From NCBI GenBank assembly GCA_009746045.1, contig RPFO01001301.1, positions 1 to 37,500 on the forward strand: DNA of 37,500 nucleotides, written 5' to 3'. The translations under genes and the position numbers were made by a program. Positions within the stretch are counted from its first letter, which is position 1, and the number at the start of each line of letters is the position of its first letter. This DNA is from Mesostigma viride (Eukaryota > Streptophyta > Mesostigmatophyceae > Mesostigmatales > Mesostigmataceae). Below, piece by piece: positions 1-9,788 of the stretch. Below the pieces are notes generated by a model. The model was not told where the DNA came from, ran no database searches, and saw only the letters and a list, made by a program, of their open reading frames with translations.

Positions 1-946
1 GCATTGGGGGGAGGCGGAGGTTAGGGGCGGGGGAAGGACTGCGAGCTGACCCTGCGTCGCTGGTTGCCGTGTATTACCCCCAGACGCAACCGGCGCTGCA
101 CCTTCAGCCTCTTTCTGCTCATCAGCAGACGATGTTGAGGCTACAAGCTTCCGCAGCTTTGCATCGCGCTCACTCTTGACAGGCCACACCTTTGCAGCGC
201 GCTTATTCTGGTGCTCATTCAGTCGTCGATGCTGCGTACAAACGGCATCCATGTACATTGAAGCAGCATGAAACCAGGAACACCCCATGCCACAAATTCA
301 GAGACGTCACCCATGTGCCTCGGCCGGTTGGTTCAAGGCCTAGCATTCTACCTGCAATGCATCCAACAGAAAGCAACAACATTGTAGCTACATTACAGGG
401 AAAACCTTACGGCGGCCGTGCATGCGTTGACGTCCCACGTATCGCCAGCCAGCTTCTTCAGGTCATCCTTGCGCCTGTGTAACTCCTGTTTCGTGTGTGT
501 AAGGTAACGACGAGCCTCTCAACGGGAGAGCCCTTAAAATCTCTGGACAGACTGACGAAGTCATTCGGTGTCTTGCATTGTTCACCTGCGCTCCGTGCAC
601 GTGCATCCCGGCCCGCGTACGTCCAAAGCATGGATGCCAGCCACCAGATTGGGTTGTCAACAACCGACGAAAAGCATCAGGTGCATGTTGGCCAAAAAAA
701 AAAAAAAGGGCATGGCGCCCGGCCACGCATCACCTGCCTGCATAACGCCAGGGACAACGACCTTGTCTCCGTAATATGCCCAGCCGCGTAACATGAAATT
801 ATACCCGCCAACTGCGTAACCGTCTACTGTACTTACCGGCTCACGCAATATCGAGCGCATGGTGGCCAGTGTGTCCTTCACTCTCTCCGCCGACGTAGCC
901 AAGCCGTCTGCCATCGCTGCCGTTCGTGCAACTTTCCGACCACCTA
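1..946 (-). CDS. Unrecognised partial multi-exon gene, frame-disrupted
   Basis: Minus-strand coding signal that runs off the left edge. One stretch opens with ATG at 914 and reads about 75 residues (GYAVGGYNFMLRGWAYYGD inside it) until a 14-base A/T homopolymer at 693-706. A candidate exon at 485-411 (25 codons, KDDLKKLAGDTWDVN) is flanked by an acceptor CAG and a GTAAGG donor. A 59-bp GT-AG intron (410-352) follows. The next exon, from 351 to the edge, reads coherently (VWPVKSERDAKLRKLV, then a Glu/Ala/Pro-rich tail), but only after single-base frame changes near 265-310. The exon joining 734 to 485 does not keep frame as it stands. I do not recognise the family. It could be a decayed gene or a real gene with assembly indels; the acceptor near 946 is only a guess. 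Confidence 0.35.
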
Positions 947-1000
947 CGTCAAAACATCATTTTTTCAAGGATGGTAATTCATCCTTAAGTCCGCCTGTAA

Positions 1001-1430
1001 GTGGGTGCACACGGGTGTACACTCCGGGTGTACACAGGTGTACACGCCGGGTGCACTTCGGTCTACTGCCACACGCTAAGGCACTGTATGCACTGTATGT
1101 AGTGGCGTGACCCACAACGAAGTGGGTGCACACGGGTGTACACTCCGGGTGTACACGGGTGTACACGCCGGGTGCACTTCGGTCTACTGCCACACGCTAA
1201 GGCCCTGTATGCACTGTATGTGTGGCGTGACCCACAACGACGTTGTGGATCACGCCACTACATAACATATGTACAGTATGCAAGCGCCGACACTTGGTGG
1301 CGGTGGGCCGAAGTGTAGCGTGACCCACAACGTCGTTGTGGGTCACGCTCCACTTCGGTCTGCACTGCCGGGTGCACACGGGTGTACACTCCGGGTGTAC
1401 ACTCCGGGTATACATGCCGGGTGTACACGG
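1001..1430 (+). repeat. GTGTACAC-rich dispersed element, locus 1
   Basis: Two head-to-tail units with a 121-bp period start at 1001 and 1122 (GTGGGTGCACACGGGTGTAC). Each runs through repeated GGGTGTACAC palindromes, then ACTTCGGTCTACTGCCACAC, then GCGTGACCCACAACG. From about 1235 the sequence folds back (ACGTTGTGGATCACGCC complements GCGTGACCCACAACG) and ends in a rearranged copy at 1360-1430. The same element occurs at 8847-9262 and, inverted, at 12219-12398. Small ORFs in all frames are by-products of the repeat. Confidence 0.85.
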
Positions 1431-1766
1431 TGAAGAGGCGCGACAAGTTGCGCACTGGCCCCCTTGCGCCGTCCTACAGTACTCCGAGAGTGATTTATCG
1501 AGCGGACGTGTTCGTGTCGAGCCACTGTGGCTAACGGCATTGTGATAGATTGTGATGTGTTGTGTACTAGCAAGCTACTAGAGTAAAAATGGGCTCCGCC
1601 CAGGCTCCGCCGGATAATGCCGAGTTGTGCGTGTACGGTAAAAGGCCTGTATGATGGATCCTGTATGCCCATTGAGCGCCACGTGGAGGGAACGACGTCT
1701 ATTGTCTGCTGGCTGCTGGATCTAATCAGAATTCACTGTCTCGCATTTTTTCATTTTGCCTTCGTA
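1431..1766. other. Intergenic; partial copy of the 106-bp repeat
   Basis: No convincing gene. Bases 1434-1483 are a diverged copy of the second half of the 106-bp unit found in tandem at 1767-2040 (GAGGCGCGACAAG, then CGCCGTCCTACAGTACT). The rest is unique sequence with no clear coding bias. Confidence 0.6.
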
Positions 1767-2040
1767 TATGTACGCAAGTCGGTAGATTGCGTACCTAATG
1801 AGACCGCAATTTTCAAATTGCGAGGCGCGACAAGTGCGCACTTGCGCCCTTGCGCCGTCCTACAGTACTACTTATGTACGCAAGTCGGTAGATTGCGTAC
1901 CTAATGAGACCGCAATTTTCAAATTGCGAGGCGCGACAAGTGCGCACTTGCGCCCTTGCGCCGTCCTACAGTACTACTTATGTACGCAAGTCGGTAGATT
2001 GCGTACCTAATGAGACCGCAATTTTCAAATTGCGAGGCGC
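1767..2040 (+). repeat. 106-bp tandem repeat, 2.6 copies
   Basis: Units start at 1767, 1873 and 1979; the third stops after about 62 bases. Copies look identical. Each contains two palindromes: GCAATTTTCAAATTGC (7-bp arms, 2-base loop) and AAGTGCGCACTT. The array ends about 155 bp upstream of the TATA box of the pogo-like gene. This could be promoter-proximal repeats or part of the transposon end. The open frames across it come from the repeat. Confidence 0.9.
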
Positions 2041-2194
2041 CAGATCCAGGCCCGACGCCGATTTGCGAATGGTCAGATTCGCAACACTGACTAACCCGCG
2101 CGTCCGATGCCCGCGAAACGTCAACTCAGCCACGTGTAGGTCGGCAAATATCTGGCAAAGTCGGTGCAAATTGAGTTTGGCGCCCAAATTTGCA

Positions 2195-2203
2195 TATAAA
2201 AAA
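2195..2203 (+). promoter_or_regulatory. TATA box of the pogo-like gene
   Basis: TATAAAAAA lies 122 bp upstream of the ATG at 2325, on the same strand, in otherwise non-repetitive sequence. This is a reasonable distance for a eukaryotic core promoter with a short 5' UTR. The assignment is by motif and position only. Confidence 0.5.
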
Positions 2204-2324
2204 GAGCATCGGTCGTCCTGTGGCACATCCACCACCAACCTGACCTGCGCACAACCCAAGTGTGCGCACCATCCATACTGTACACGTGTGCCCACCACGA
2301 GGGCTGGCGCCATAGCCACGCCCC

Positions 2325-5300
2325 ATGACTAACTTCACAGGCAAAGAAAGTGGGGCTAAACCACGGCGGAGACAGCCGCAGCTGTGCGCGCGCGTTCCGG
2401 CCAATAGTGACAATGTTTTGCCCACCGCTGACGACAAGGCGGCGCCCATCCTGGAGCCACCCAAGACAAAGGTGGTCACGCTCGTGAGCGCGAAGCAGAA
2501 AGTTGTCGCAGTCACGTGTATCGAACAGGGAACTACCACGCCGTCGGCCGTCGCCAAGCAATATGGAGTGAGCACTTCGACCGTCTGCCGGTGGCTGGAA
2601 TCTGAGACGAAGGCGAAGATCCGTGCCATGGCTGATGACCCAAGCCTGAAAAACCACTCGGGCCGAGGGTTGGTGCCCGGCAAAGCAACGAGAAGGCCGC
2701 TTTCCATTAATGGAGGCGGATTTGAGGGACTGGATCGTCAGCCAGAAGAGAGCCCCTGTGCTTGCGTAAGTTTGCATGCTTTCCTTGTTCTTCGTTTTGC
2801 TGAAAACACTGATGGGTAGTTTCTGTCTTTAAACAGCGGCATGTGTATTTGGTGAACATTCGAAGGAGCGCAAAAGCTTGCTGATTGTCGCCCTCTCATT
2901 GCTTGCGTGCCTGTTTTTCCCAATCGTATTGCAGCGTCGTCAAAGCACAGGCCAAGATCTTTATGGCTAAACATTACCCGACGGCGGGGATGGGCTTTGC
3001 GTACTCCGACACGTGGGCCCGCGAGTTCGCGTGCCGACGGGGCCTTGTCACGCGGATGGCGAGCAACCACCGCAATGTCACCATGGAGGAGGCGTTGCCC
3101 GCGTTGCAGCAGTTTCATTCCGGGCTCATCGTCGCCGGTTTGAACAGCGGCTTGAGGGCGCTCAGGGACCCATATTGGGGGCGTTTCCCCATCGGCCCCG
3201 CTACCGGCACGTTTCGGTTTAACATGGACCAGGTGGGCCTTGCCTTGAGGAACATGAAGGGCAAGTGCTTCGCGGAGAAAGGGGCGACCCACGTGAACAT
3301 GGGCACCAAGAAGGTGGATTACAAGCACCGGGCAGTTACCGTTTGCCTGACCACCGCCCCCCACTCCCCCTTTGACGAGAACTGGCTGGCTGACATGCCC
3401 CCCCCCTCATCATCTTCCCCGGCGCGGGTAAGAACGTGGCTCGTATGGCTTACGAGACCAACCAGTACATGCCTGAGGCGGTTGTCACCTTTCAGTCCTC
3501 CGCCTGGTTCAGCGACCACGCCCCGGAGGTGTGGTTGCAACTGTTTGAAGCCTTTTTGAAGAAGTTGTACGCCAAGCACGGCAAGCGTGACGTCCTCTTG
3601 TTCTTGGACAACCTCGCTGTTCAGGTGGGCATGTGTTTCCTTCCTTATTACCCCAATTTTCTTTGGCTTGTTTCGTTTCAGTGCATGTGCATGTTGGCTG
3701 CAAGGCATGTGGTGATGATGATGCCGGAGACTAATATTCTCTTTTTTTTATGTGTCGTTTCCAATGCCTGGGTGTTTTGGTGCTGCGGTGGATCGGTGCA
3801 TGCAGGTCTCCCCCGCCTTTCGGAAAGTCCTCCAGGAAATGGGGGTGTTGCCGTGGTATGGGCCGGGCAACATGACCCACTTGTGGCAGCCAAATGACTG
3901 CTGCATCAATGCCGTGTTCAAGCGCTGGTTTGACGCGGAGGTCACCCGCATAATGGACGCGAGGGCCCGCGATGGGCTTGACCCGCCCAACGCCTCCGAG
4001 ACGCGGATCATCATCCAGAATGCCGTGGCTATCGCCTGGATCCGCCTCTGCGGGCCTGAGGGCAGGCTGACCATCATGAAGGGCTGGACGCAGACCGGCT
4101 GTGCCGTCAGCCTCCAGCGGGATCCGAAGCGCGACGCACTCGTCTGCCCCGAGGGCTTCACGAAATACGAGGTCCCACGCCCAACTGACGAGGAACTGGC
4201 GGTCACTCCCAACGCTGATGCGGTAAGTCAGGCTGCTAATGCATCGCGTAGTCGAGCATTTTCATCCCTCCTCTGACACCATGTCAAAAGAACTCAGCTG
4301 GTGTGCCTTTGCAATGTGTGGACCACTGGCTGACTTCTTAACTTGGCAAACCAAATGATACTTGTCCTGTCCGCACAATCCCTTTAGCTGACTTTTTGCG
4401 TGTTGGCCTGCCTCGCACCGTGTGTGTGTGTGTTTGCCTTGTATGTATGTAACAGGTTGAGGCTGCTTCCTTGCGGGTGCCCCTGGCCAACACGCCCGGT
4501 CCAGATTCCATGCCCGCTGAAGGCACCGTTTTCGAGGTCGACCCCAACTGGGTTGCCCCCCCCCCCCTGCGTCAGATGCAGCAGGTGAGAGGGGGGTGGT
4601 GGGCTACAAACCCCCCGAGGAGTGCCGCGTATGGGGCAGCAAGAAGACGCTGGCCGCCCACAATGCTGCCCAAGGTGGCCCGCCCACCAAGAAGCAGAGG
4701 GGGCGTGCGGGCTCATCCACCAACAACACAAAGACGGCGCCAGCTGTCCCGACCCCTGTGGTGGAGGCCGCGACCACCTCCAATGCCCGCCCAGATGGCG
4801 AAGCTGCCGTGCCCCCACGCAAGCGCACGCGTGCGGCTCGCAAGAAGGTATGTCCATGCTTGTCAGATTGTCCCTTGCTTGTTATTGTTTGCAATGTAGG
4901 AGTTGTGAGTGTGTAACCCTTAAGGTAGCGGTACTTTTGTGACCCATTTTAGTATGCATGGGGTTCCCTAGTCCAGCGTACACAGTCTCCGTGCTGGTTT
5001 TCTTGCCCGTACACGCATGACAGACATCATCATTGCTGCTGCTTTACCTCACCTCACTGCGTGCAGGTGTCATATGCCGAGGACAGTGACGAGGACTACG
5101 ACGAGGACGACCTCTGCGACGACGACGACTACGAGGAGCCATCCCCCCCACTGTGACACATCATGGTGACAAGGTGCAGGTGCCATTCAAGAGGCGGTAC
5201 GAAATGAAACGCCTGTCAACGTTCGAGGATTCCGAGGAGGTGGCCCCGTTCATTGACGAGACAGACGTCCTCCCACCGGTTCACTCGGCGCCCACCGTCA

Positions 5301-5920
5301 CCAAGGCGGGCCCCACCGTCACCAAGGCGGGCCCCACCGTCACCAAGGCGGGCCCCACCGTCACCAAGGCGGGCCCCACCACCACCAAGGCGGGCCCCGC
5401 CACCACCAAGGCTGGCCTCACCACCACCACGGCGGGCCCCGCCACCTCCTCCAAGGCGTCGCCCAAGAAGAAGGCGTCACCCACGAAGAAGGCTCGCGTC
5501 ATCATCAAGTGGGACCCGCATGCCAACAAGGACGACCCGCATGCGTACAAGGAGGGTGCGTACAAGCGCATGCAGGATAAGAAGATCGACCCACCTGTGG
5601 CGTCCGAGCTGCTGGCCGCCCAGGTGTTGCACCTCTCTCAGCTGACCCCTGAGTCCATGGTTGGCAGGCGCATCTGCCAGCTGTGGGATGTGGTGGGGGA
5701 TGACGGCAAGCCCTACTGGAAGTGGTACTACGGTACCATCGCCAACACACCGCCACGCAACTCGGTCCGTGTCGAGCCGCTGCCCAAGAAGACAACGGCA
5801 GGCTGGTCGTTCAACGTCCTGTGGGACCCGGAGGAGGAGGGCGAGGAGGCTGTGCATGACACCCTTACCAAGCAGACGGATTTCAACTATGCCCTCAAGT
5901 GGCTGGTGTTTGGTGCCTGA
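2325..5920 (+). CDS. Pogo/Tigger-like DDE transposase gene, five exons, frame-disrupted
   Basis: Proposed exons are 2325-2765, 2935-3624, 3806-4222, 4456-4847 and 5067-5920, all with GT-AG introns (169, 181, 233 and 219 bp). Exon 1 encodes a basic N-terminus, a helix-turn-helix (residues about 57-91, SAVAKQYGVSTSTVCRWLES) and, one frame over, the second CENP-B-type DNA-binding helix region (MEADLRDWIVSQKRAP). The DDE nuclease domain shows NMDQVG (first Asp, exon 2), LLFLDNLAVQ (second Asp, end of exon 2) and WQPND (third Asp, exon 3). Splicing intron 2 puts 35 residues between the last two, as in the pogo/Tigger family (DDE_1). Exons 4-5 add a basic tract, an Asp/Glu-rich tract, a PTVTKAG heptapeptide repeat and a Tudor-like region (VGRRICQLWDVV). 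Frame changes are needed near 2650-2705, at C9 (3398-3406), at C12/G6 (4556-4597) and at C7 (5143-5149). If the last is not real, the protein stops at 5156. No terminal inverted repeats were found, so it may be a resident gene, a decayed transposon or an assembly with homopolymer errors. Confidence 0.75.
5288..5457 (+). repeat. 21-bp in-frame repeat encoding PTVTKAG
   Basis: About eight units of GGCCCCACCGTCACCAAGGC-type sequence. The first four are almost identical and later ones degenerate (PTTTKAG, PATTKAG, LTTTTAG). They form a Thr/Lys/Ala/Gly/Pro linker between the acidic tract and the Lys-rich segment (SPKKKASPTKKA) of the pogo-like protein. A length change of one unit keeps the frame. 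Confidence 0.9.
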
Positions 5921-6813
5921 GGCCCGTGCCATACTTGTACAACTGTCTATCCTCAATGTGAGGAGAGAGATCCTGTCATGACACACTTTTGATGTCTTAT
6001 TCTGATGTAATGCTGTTTGATGTCCTAAACAGAACATAGTGCTGCAGCACAGCATACATGTTGCAATGCCAACAATGTGGTTTTGGATTCATGTCCATAG
6101 CCATTTCCACTCAACGGCTATTCAGTTTATTTCCTCCTTTTTAATAAATGTCCAGTGCATTCACCATGCAAATGTACCATGCAAATGCTCACTCATGTAA
6201 ATGTACATGCACCCCGGATGCCAAAGGGCACACCACCAGACCCAAACCCTATACACATGACAATAATTTAGGAGTATTACTATAGTAGTAGTAGCAATAA
6301 CATCATTAAAATTAAATTAAATTAAATTAAATTATAACATGCCTCCGTGGGGAGGTCATGTAGCACATATTTCAGGGCTGGATGGGAAGCCGCGTGATCG
6401 AACTATCCTAACTCTATCTACAAAATCCTAACTGCACTACTCATCAAAACGCCCGTGCCACTATTAAGTTAGACAACTATGGTAATGTACGCCAGTCAAA
6501 CAACCCCAAACAACACGCATTTCCATACCCTGGTTTCTTGAATGTCACAGTCTTTTAAGTGAGTATCTCTATAGTTACAACCCTGACCCTACCCTGGATT
6601 CATGAAGGTCACACTCAAGGAGCTCAAGACCTACCTTACAATACCCACCACTATGTACATACCCTAACCAACCCTTACCCTACCCTGGATTCATGAAGGT
6701 CACACTCAAGGGGTTTTAGTGGCCCAGCAAACAAACTACCACATTGCACTACCCTAAAAACAGACTCAAGTTTCCCTACCTTGCCATACGAATGCCTAAG
6801 GTACCCAATACCC
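5921..6813. other. Intergenic: poly(A) signal and minor repeats, no gene
   Basis: AATAAA at 6143-6148 lies 223 bp after the stop at 5920 and is a plausible poly(A) signal for the pogo-like gene. AATTA units occur at 6306-6335. A 34-bp perfect direct repeat (CCCTACCCTGGATTCATGAA and following) occurs at 6587-6620 and 6678-6711, 91 bp apart. No ORF with coding character was seen. Confidence 0.6.
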
Positions 6814-7378
6814 AGTGAGTGAGTGAGTGAGTGAGTGAGTGAGTGAGTGAGTGAGTGAGTGAGTGAGTGAGTGAGTGAGTGAGTGAGTGAGTGAGTGAGT
6901 GAGTGAGTGAGTGAGTGAGTGAGTGAGTGAGTGAGTGAGTGAGTGAGTGAGTGAGTGAGTGAGTGAGTGAGTGAGTGAGTGAGTGAGTGAGTGAGTGAGT
7001 GAGTGAGTGAGTGAGTGTGTGAGTGAGTGAGTGAGTGAGTGAGTGAGTGAGTGAGTGAGTGAGTGAGTGAGTGAGTGAGTGAGTGAGTGAGTGAGTGAGT
7101 GAGTGAGTGAGTGAGTGAGTGAGTGAGTGAGTGAGTGAGTGAGTGAGTGAGTGAGTGAGTGAGTGAGTGAGTGAGTGAGTGAGTGAGTGAGTGAGTGAGT
7201 GAGTGAGTGAGTGAGTGAGTGAGTGAGTGAGTGAGTGAGTGAGTGAGTGAGTGAGTGAGTGTGTGAGTGAGTGAGTGAGTGAGTGAGTGAGTGAGTGAGT
7301 GAGTGAGTGAGTGAGTGAGTGAGTGAGTGAGTGAGTGTGTGAGTGAGTGTGTGAGTGAGTGAGTGAGTGAGTGAGTGA
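6814..7378. repeat. (GAGT)n microsatellite, about 565 bp
   Basis: About 140 tandem GAGT units with only a handful of interruptions, all of the form GTGTGAGT (near 7017, 7261, 7337 and 7349). The array lies between the pogo-like gene and the 3' end of the oxygenase-like gene. Confidence 0.98.
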
Positions 7379-7391
7379 CGAGGACTTAAGC

Positions 7392-7397
7392 TTTATT
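7392..7397 (-). terminator. Poly(A) signal of the oxygenase-like gene
   Basis: AATAAA on the minus strand, about 190 bp past the stop codon at 7587 and just outside the GAGT array. Called by motif and position. Confidence 0.45.
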
Positions 7398-7586
7398 TAT
7401 TACAGCAGCAGGAAAACCAAAGCCCACGGACACTATTTGCTCAGCAGGTCACGTGTAATCAGTGTCCAACCAAACACTGTGTGGACAGGTAATGTTGTAT
7501 CCTACTCAATGCAGGATGCTTGTATATTGTTCTGACATGTAGCAGTCAGCCAGGACCGTACAACAAGTGCATGACACTAGCCAATC

Positions 7587-8554
7587 CTAAACGAGGACGG
7601 GGTTCACCGCGTCCTTCACGAGCCCCTTCTCAAGGCGTGCCGGGGCGTAGAAGAAAAAACGAAAGTTATCCCTTTCCTTGTACGCCGCTCCCGCGTGCAC
7701 AAGCGCCCCGTGCCACACCAAGACATCGCCGGCCTCCAACACTAACGTCTTCTTCTTGACGTCAGGGCGGGAGCTCATGTTGTCCAGGCCTGGGTACAGT
7801 ATACTGTTCTCCCAGTACACAAACGATGTGCCAGCGAAGGGGGCCACTATGACCGACACGGGGTAGTTCACATCCCATGCTCCCGGGTATCGCGTGTAGT
7901 CCGAATGGGCGGGCTGCTCTTTGCATCCCGCCTTGCTCCACAGAAAGTAGCCCTTCACTGGGAAATGCTTGCCGTCCGGGCCCATCAGGACACGCACCAG
8001 ACGATTTGCGATCCTACGCGCCGGGTCACCCTGCTCGAAGGGCACGAAGCCCATCCATCGGTGCTTGTCACCAGAATTTGTCACGAATGCGCGAGTTTTC
8101 TTGTTGTAAGTTACCGCGTTGAAGATCGGCTCATAGACCGTATTTCCAGGCTGAGACATTTCACGAAGCAGGGCCAGTTCTGATGGCATCACAAGACCTG
8201 ATGTCCTAAATAAGCCGCTCGTCCCAAGAGCAATTTGGGCCTCATGCGCAACCGAATCCATGGGTGACAAGGCGGCTCGTTGCCTGCACAGCGTCTCCAC
8301 CACTTCTTTGTTGCGGTACAAGAAGCGCCGTGGGCGTTATCGCAATCCCGCTTCGCTACTGCCCACGGCTCCTCGGCCTTCACAGCAGCCGATTCTGCTG
8401 CGTACTCCTTCTTCCGGGCTTCTCTGCGCTGCTCCAGCCAGGCGTCTTTGCCCATTTCTTTAATCCGCTTAGCCACGTACGTAGCTCGCCGGGCGTTGGC
8501 ATTGAGTTTGCGATTTAGCTCCTTCGCAGGATCTGGTGGCTCTACAGACGCCAT
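7587..8554 (-). CDS. 2-oxoglutarate/Fe(II) dioxygenase-like protein, one frameshift
   Basis: The C-terminal 244 residues (8321 to 7587) show a phytanoyl-CoA/prolyl-hydroxylase-like double-stranded beta-helix. HSD at residues 139-141 gives the iron-binding His and Asp. GDVLVWHGALVHAG supplies the distal iron-binding His (about 209). Arg 221 in the following DNFRFFFY strand would bind 2-oxoglutarate. The N-terminal part is read in another frame from ATG at 8554 (MASVEPPDPAKELNRKLN, then a Lys/Arg/Glu-rich helix). The two join if one base is missing near 8326-8334, giving about 322 residues. No intron is evident. Family members hydroxylate small molecules or proteins; the substrate cannot be told here. 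No signal peptide or membrane segment is visible. Confidence 0.7.
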
Positions 8555-8846
8555 TACAATGCTGTACTGGTATGTCTGTCTGACAACCCGCGTGGTATTT
8601 TTTTTTTGTGGTATGACTAAGTAGATAATGAATTCAGTATCAGTAAATATTTGATGTTTTATAGCAACACACAGTGCGCGAAAATGCTTCCTCTAGGTTT
8701 TGGTTTTGGGCGTACGTTATCGCTCTATGCATTATTTCCGGTGAAATGGGTGTTAGTTTATTTCCATATTATTATCGCTCCATGCATTATGTTCAATTGC
8801 TTTGGGCGGTTCACCTGAAAGTCGGCTGCTCGGCGCTCGGCACTGC
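8555..8846. other. Intergenic, nothing recognised
   Basis: Upstream region of the oxygenase-like gene. It has an 11-base T run near 8599-8609 and a short direct repeat (ATCGCTC-ATGCATTAT at about 8719 and 8776). No gene seen. Confidence 0.5.
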
Positions 8847-9262
8847 CTGTACATGTACAAGTGTAAGTGGGTGCACACGGGTGTACACTCCGGGTGTACA
8901 CGGGTGTACACGCCGGGTGCACTTCGGTCTACTGCCACACGCTAAGGCACTGTATGCACTGTATGTAGTGGCGTGACCCACAACGAAGTGGGTGCACACG
9001 GGTGTACACTTCGGGTGTACACGGGTGTACACGCCGGGTGCACTTCGGTCTACTGCCACACGCTAAGGCCCTGTATGCACTGTATGTAGTGGCGTGACCC
9101 ACAACGACGTTGTGGATCACGCCACTACATAACATATGTACAGTATGCAAGCGCCGACACTTGAGCGTGGCGGTGGGCCGAAGTGTAGCGTGACCCACAA
9201 CGACGTTGTGGATCACGCCACTACATAACATATGTATGTACAGTATGCAAGCGCCGACACTT
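8847..9262 (+). repeat. GTGTACAC-rich dispersed element, locus 2
   Basis: Begins CTGCCTGTACATGTAC. Then come two 121-bp units (GTGGGTGCACACGG at 8867 and 8988) like those at 1001-1242. Two inverted modules follow: GCGTGACCCACAACGACGTT folding onto GTGGATCACGCC, then ACATATGTACAGTATGCAAG and GCGCCGACACTT, at about 9093-9150 and 9188-9262. The CTGCCTGTACATGTA edge also bounds locus 3, which supports a defined element end. Confidence 0.85.
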
Positions 9263-9705
9263 AACCTGTTAACTCGTTATTCGGAGTGATAGTCAACGAC
9301 CTATATACTACGGACTACCAATAGCTACCGCATATAAAACATGGGCTTTTCATCACGCCCGTCGAGGGCGATGACGGTGACGCTCGTCACCGTCATCGCC
9401 CTCGACGGGCCAACATCTAAACTCTTCTCTTAATCAACAAAGTATATTACCAATAGCCGCTGCCTATCAAACAGGTTGTATTCATCACGCGCGTGAACGC
9501 CCCGTCATCGCCCCGTCATCGCCCCGTCAGCGCCCCGTCATCGCCCTGCCGAGGGCCAACCTCTTAACTCTTTATTCGGAGTAATAAAAAACGGCCTATA
9601 TTGTGAATAGCTGCCGCCTATCAACCAGGTACTTTTCATCACGCCCGTCGAGGGCGATGACGGTGACGGCCGTCACCGTCATCGCCCAGCCGGCATTGCC
9701 ATACA
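9263..9705 (+). repeat. About 140-bp degenerate tandem repeat with hairpins
   Basis: Three diverged units start near 9264, 9412 and 9552. Shared landmarks are AACTC-TTATTCGGAGT, CCTATAT, AATAGCTGCCGCCTATCAA and TTCATCACGCCCGTCGAGGG. Units 1 and 3 end in a near-perfect hairpin. In unit 2 the hairpin is replaced by four CGCCCCGTCATCG-type units (9499-9548). The array ends about 85 bp before the kinase start. Confidence 0.8.
9357..9410. other. Perfect 25-bp stem hairpin, 4-base loop
   Basis: Left arm 9357-9381 (GCCCGTCGAGGGCGATGACG and following) pairs with 9386-9410 without mismatch; the loop is GCTC. A related 36-bp perfect palindrome lies at 9652-9687 (arms 9652-9667 and 9672-9687 around GGCC). 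Confidence 0.95.
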
Positions 9706-9788
9706 AGAAGAAGCTCTCGATCCTAGGTATAGACTACCTCGTGTATCATCGTAATTGACAGCATCGAGATCATTCATACCTACCTACA

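Noticed and set aside
1798-2332. Plus-strand ORFs over the 106-bp repeats
   Set aside because: Repeat-driven, and they run into the TATA region and the start of the pogo-like gene.
5253-5645. Plus-strand PRRAPPSP-repeat ORF
   Set aside because: Alternative frame of the PTVTKAG repeat in the pogo-like gene.
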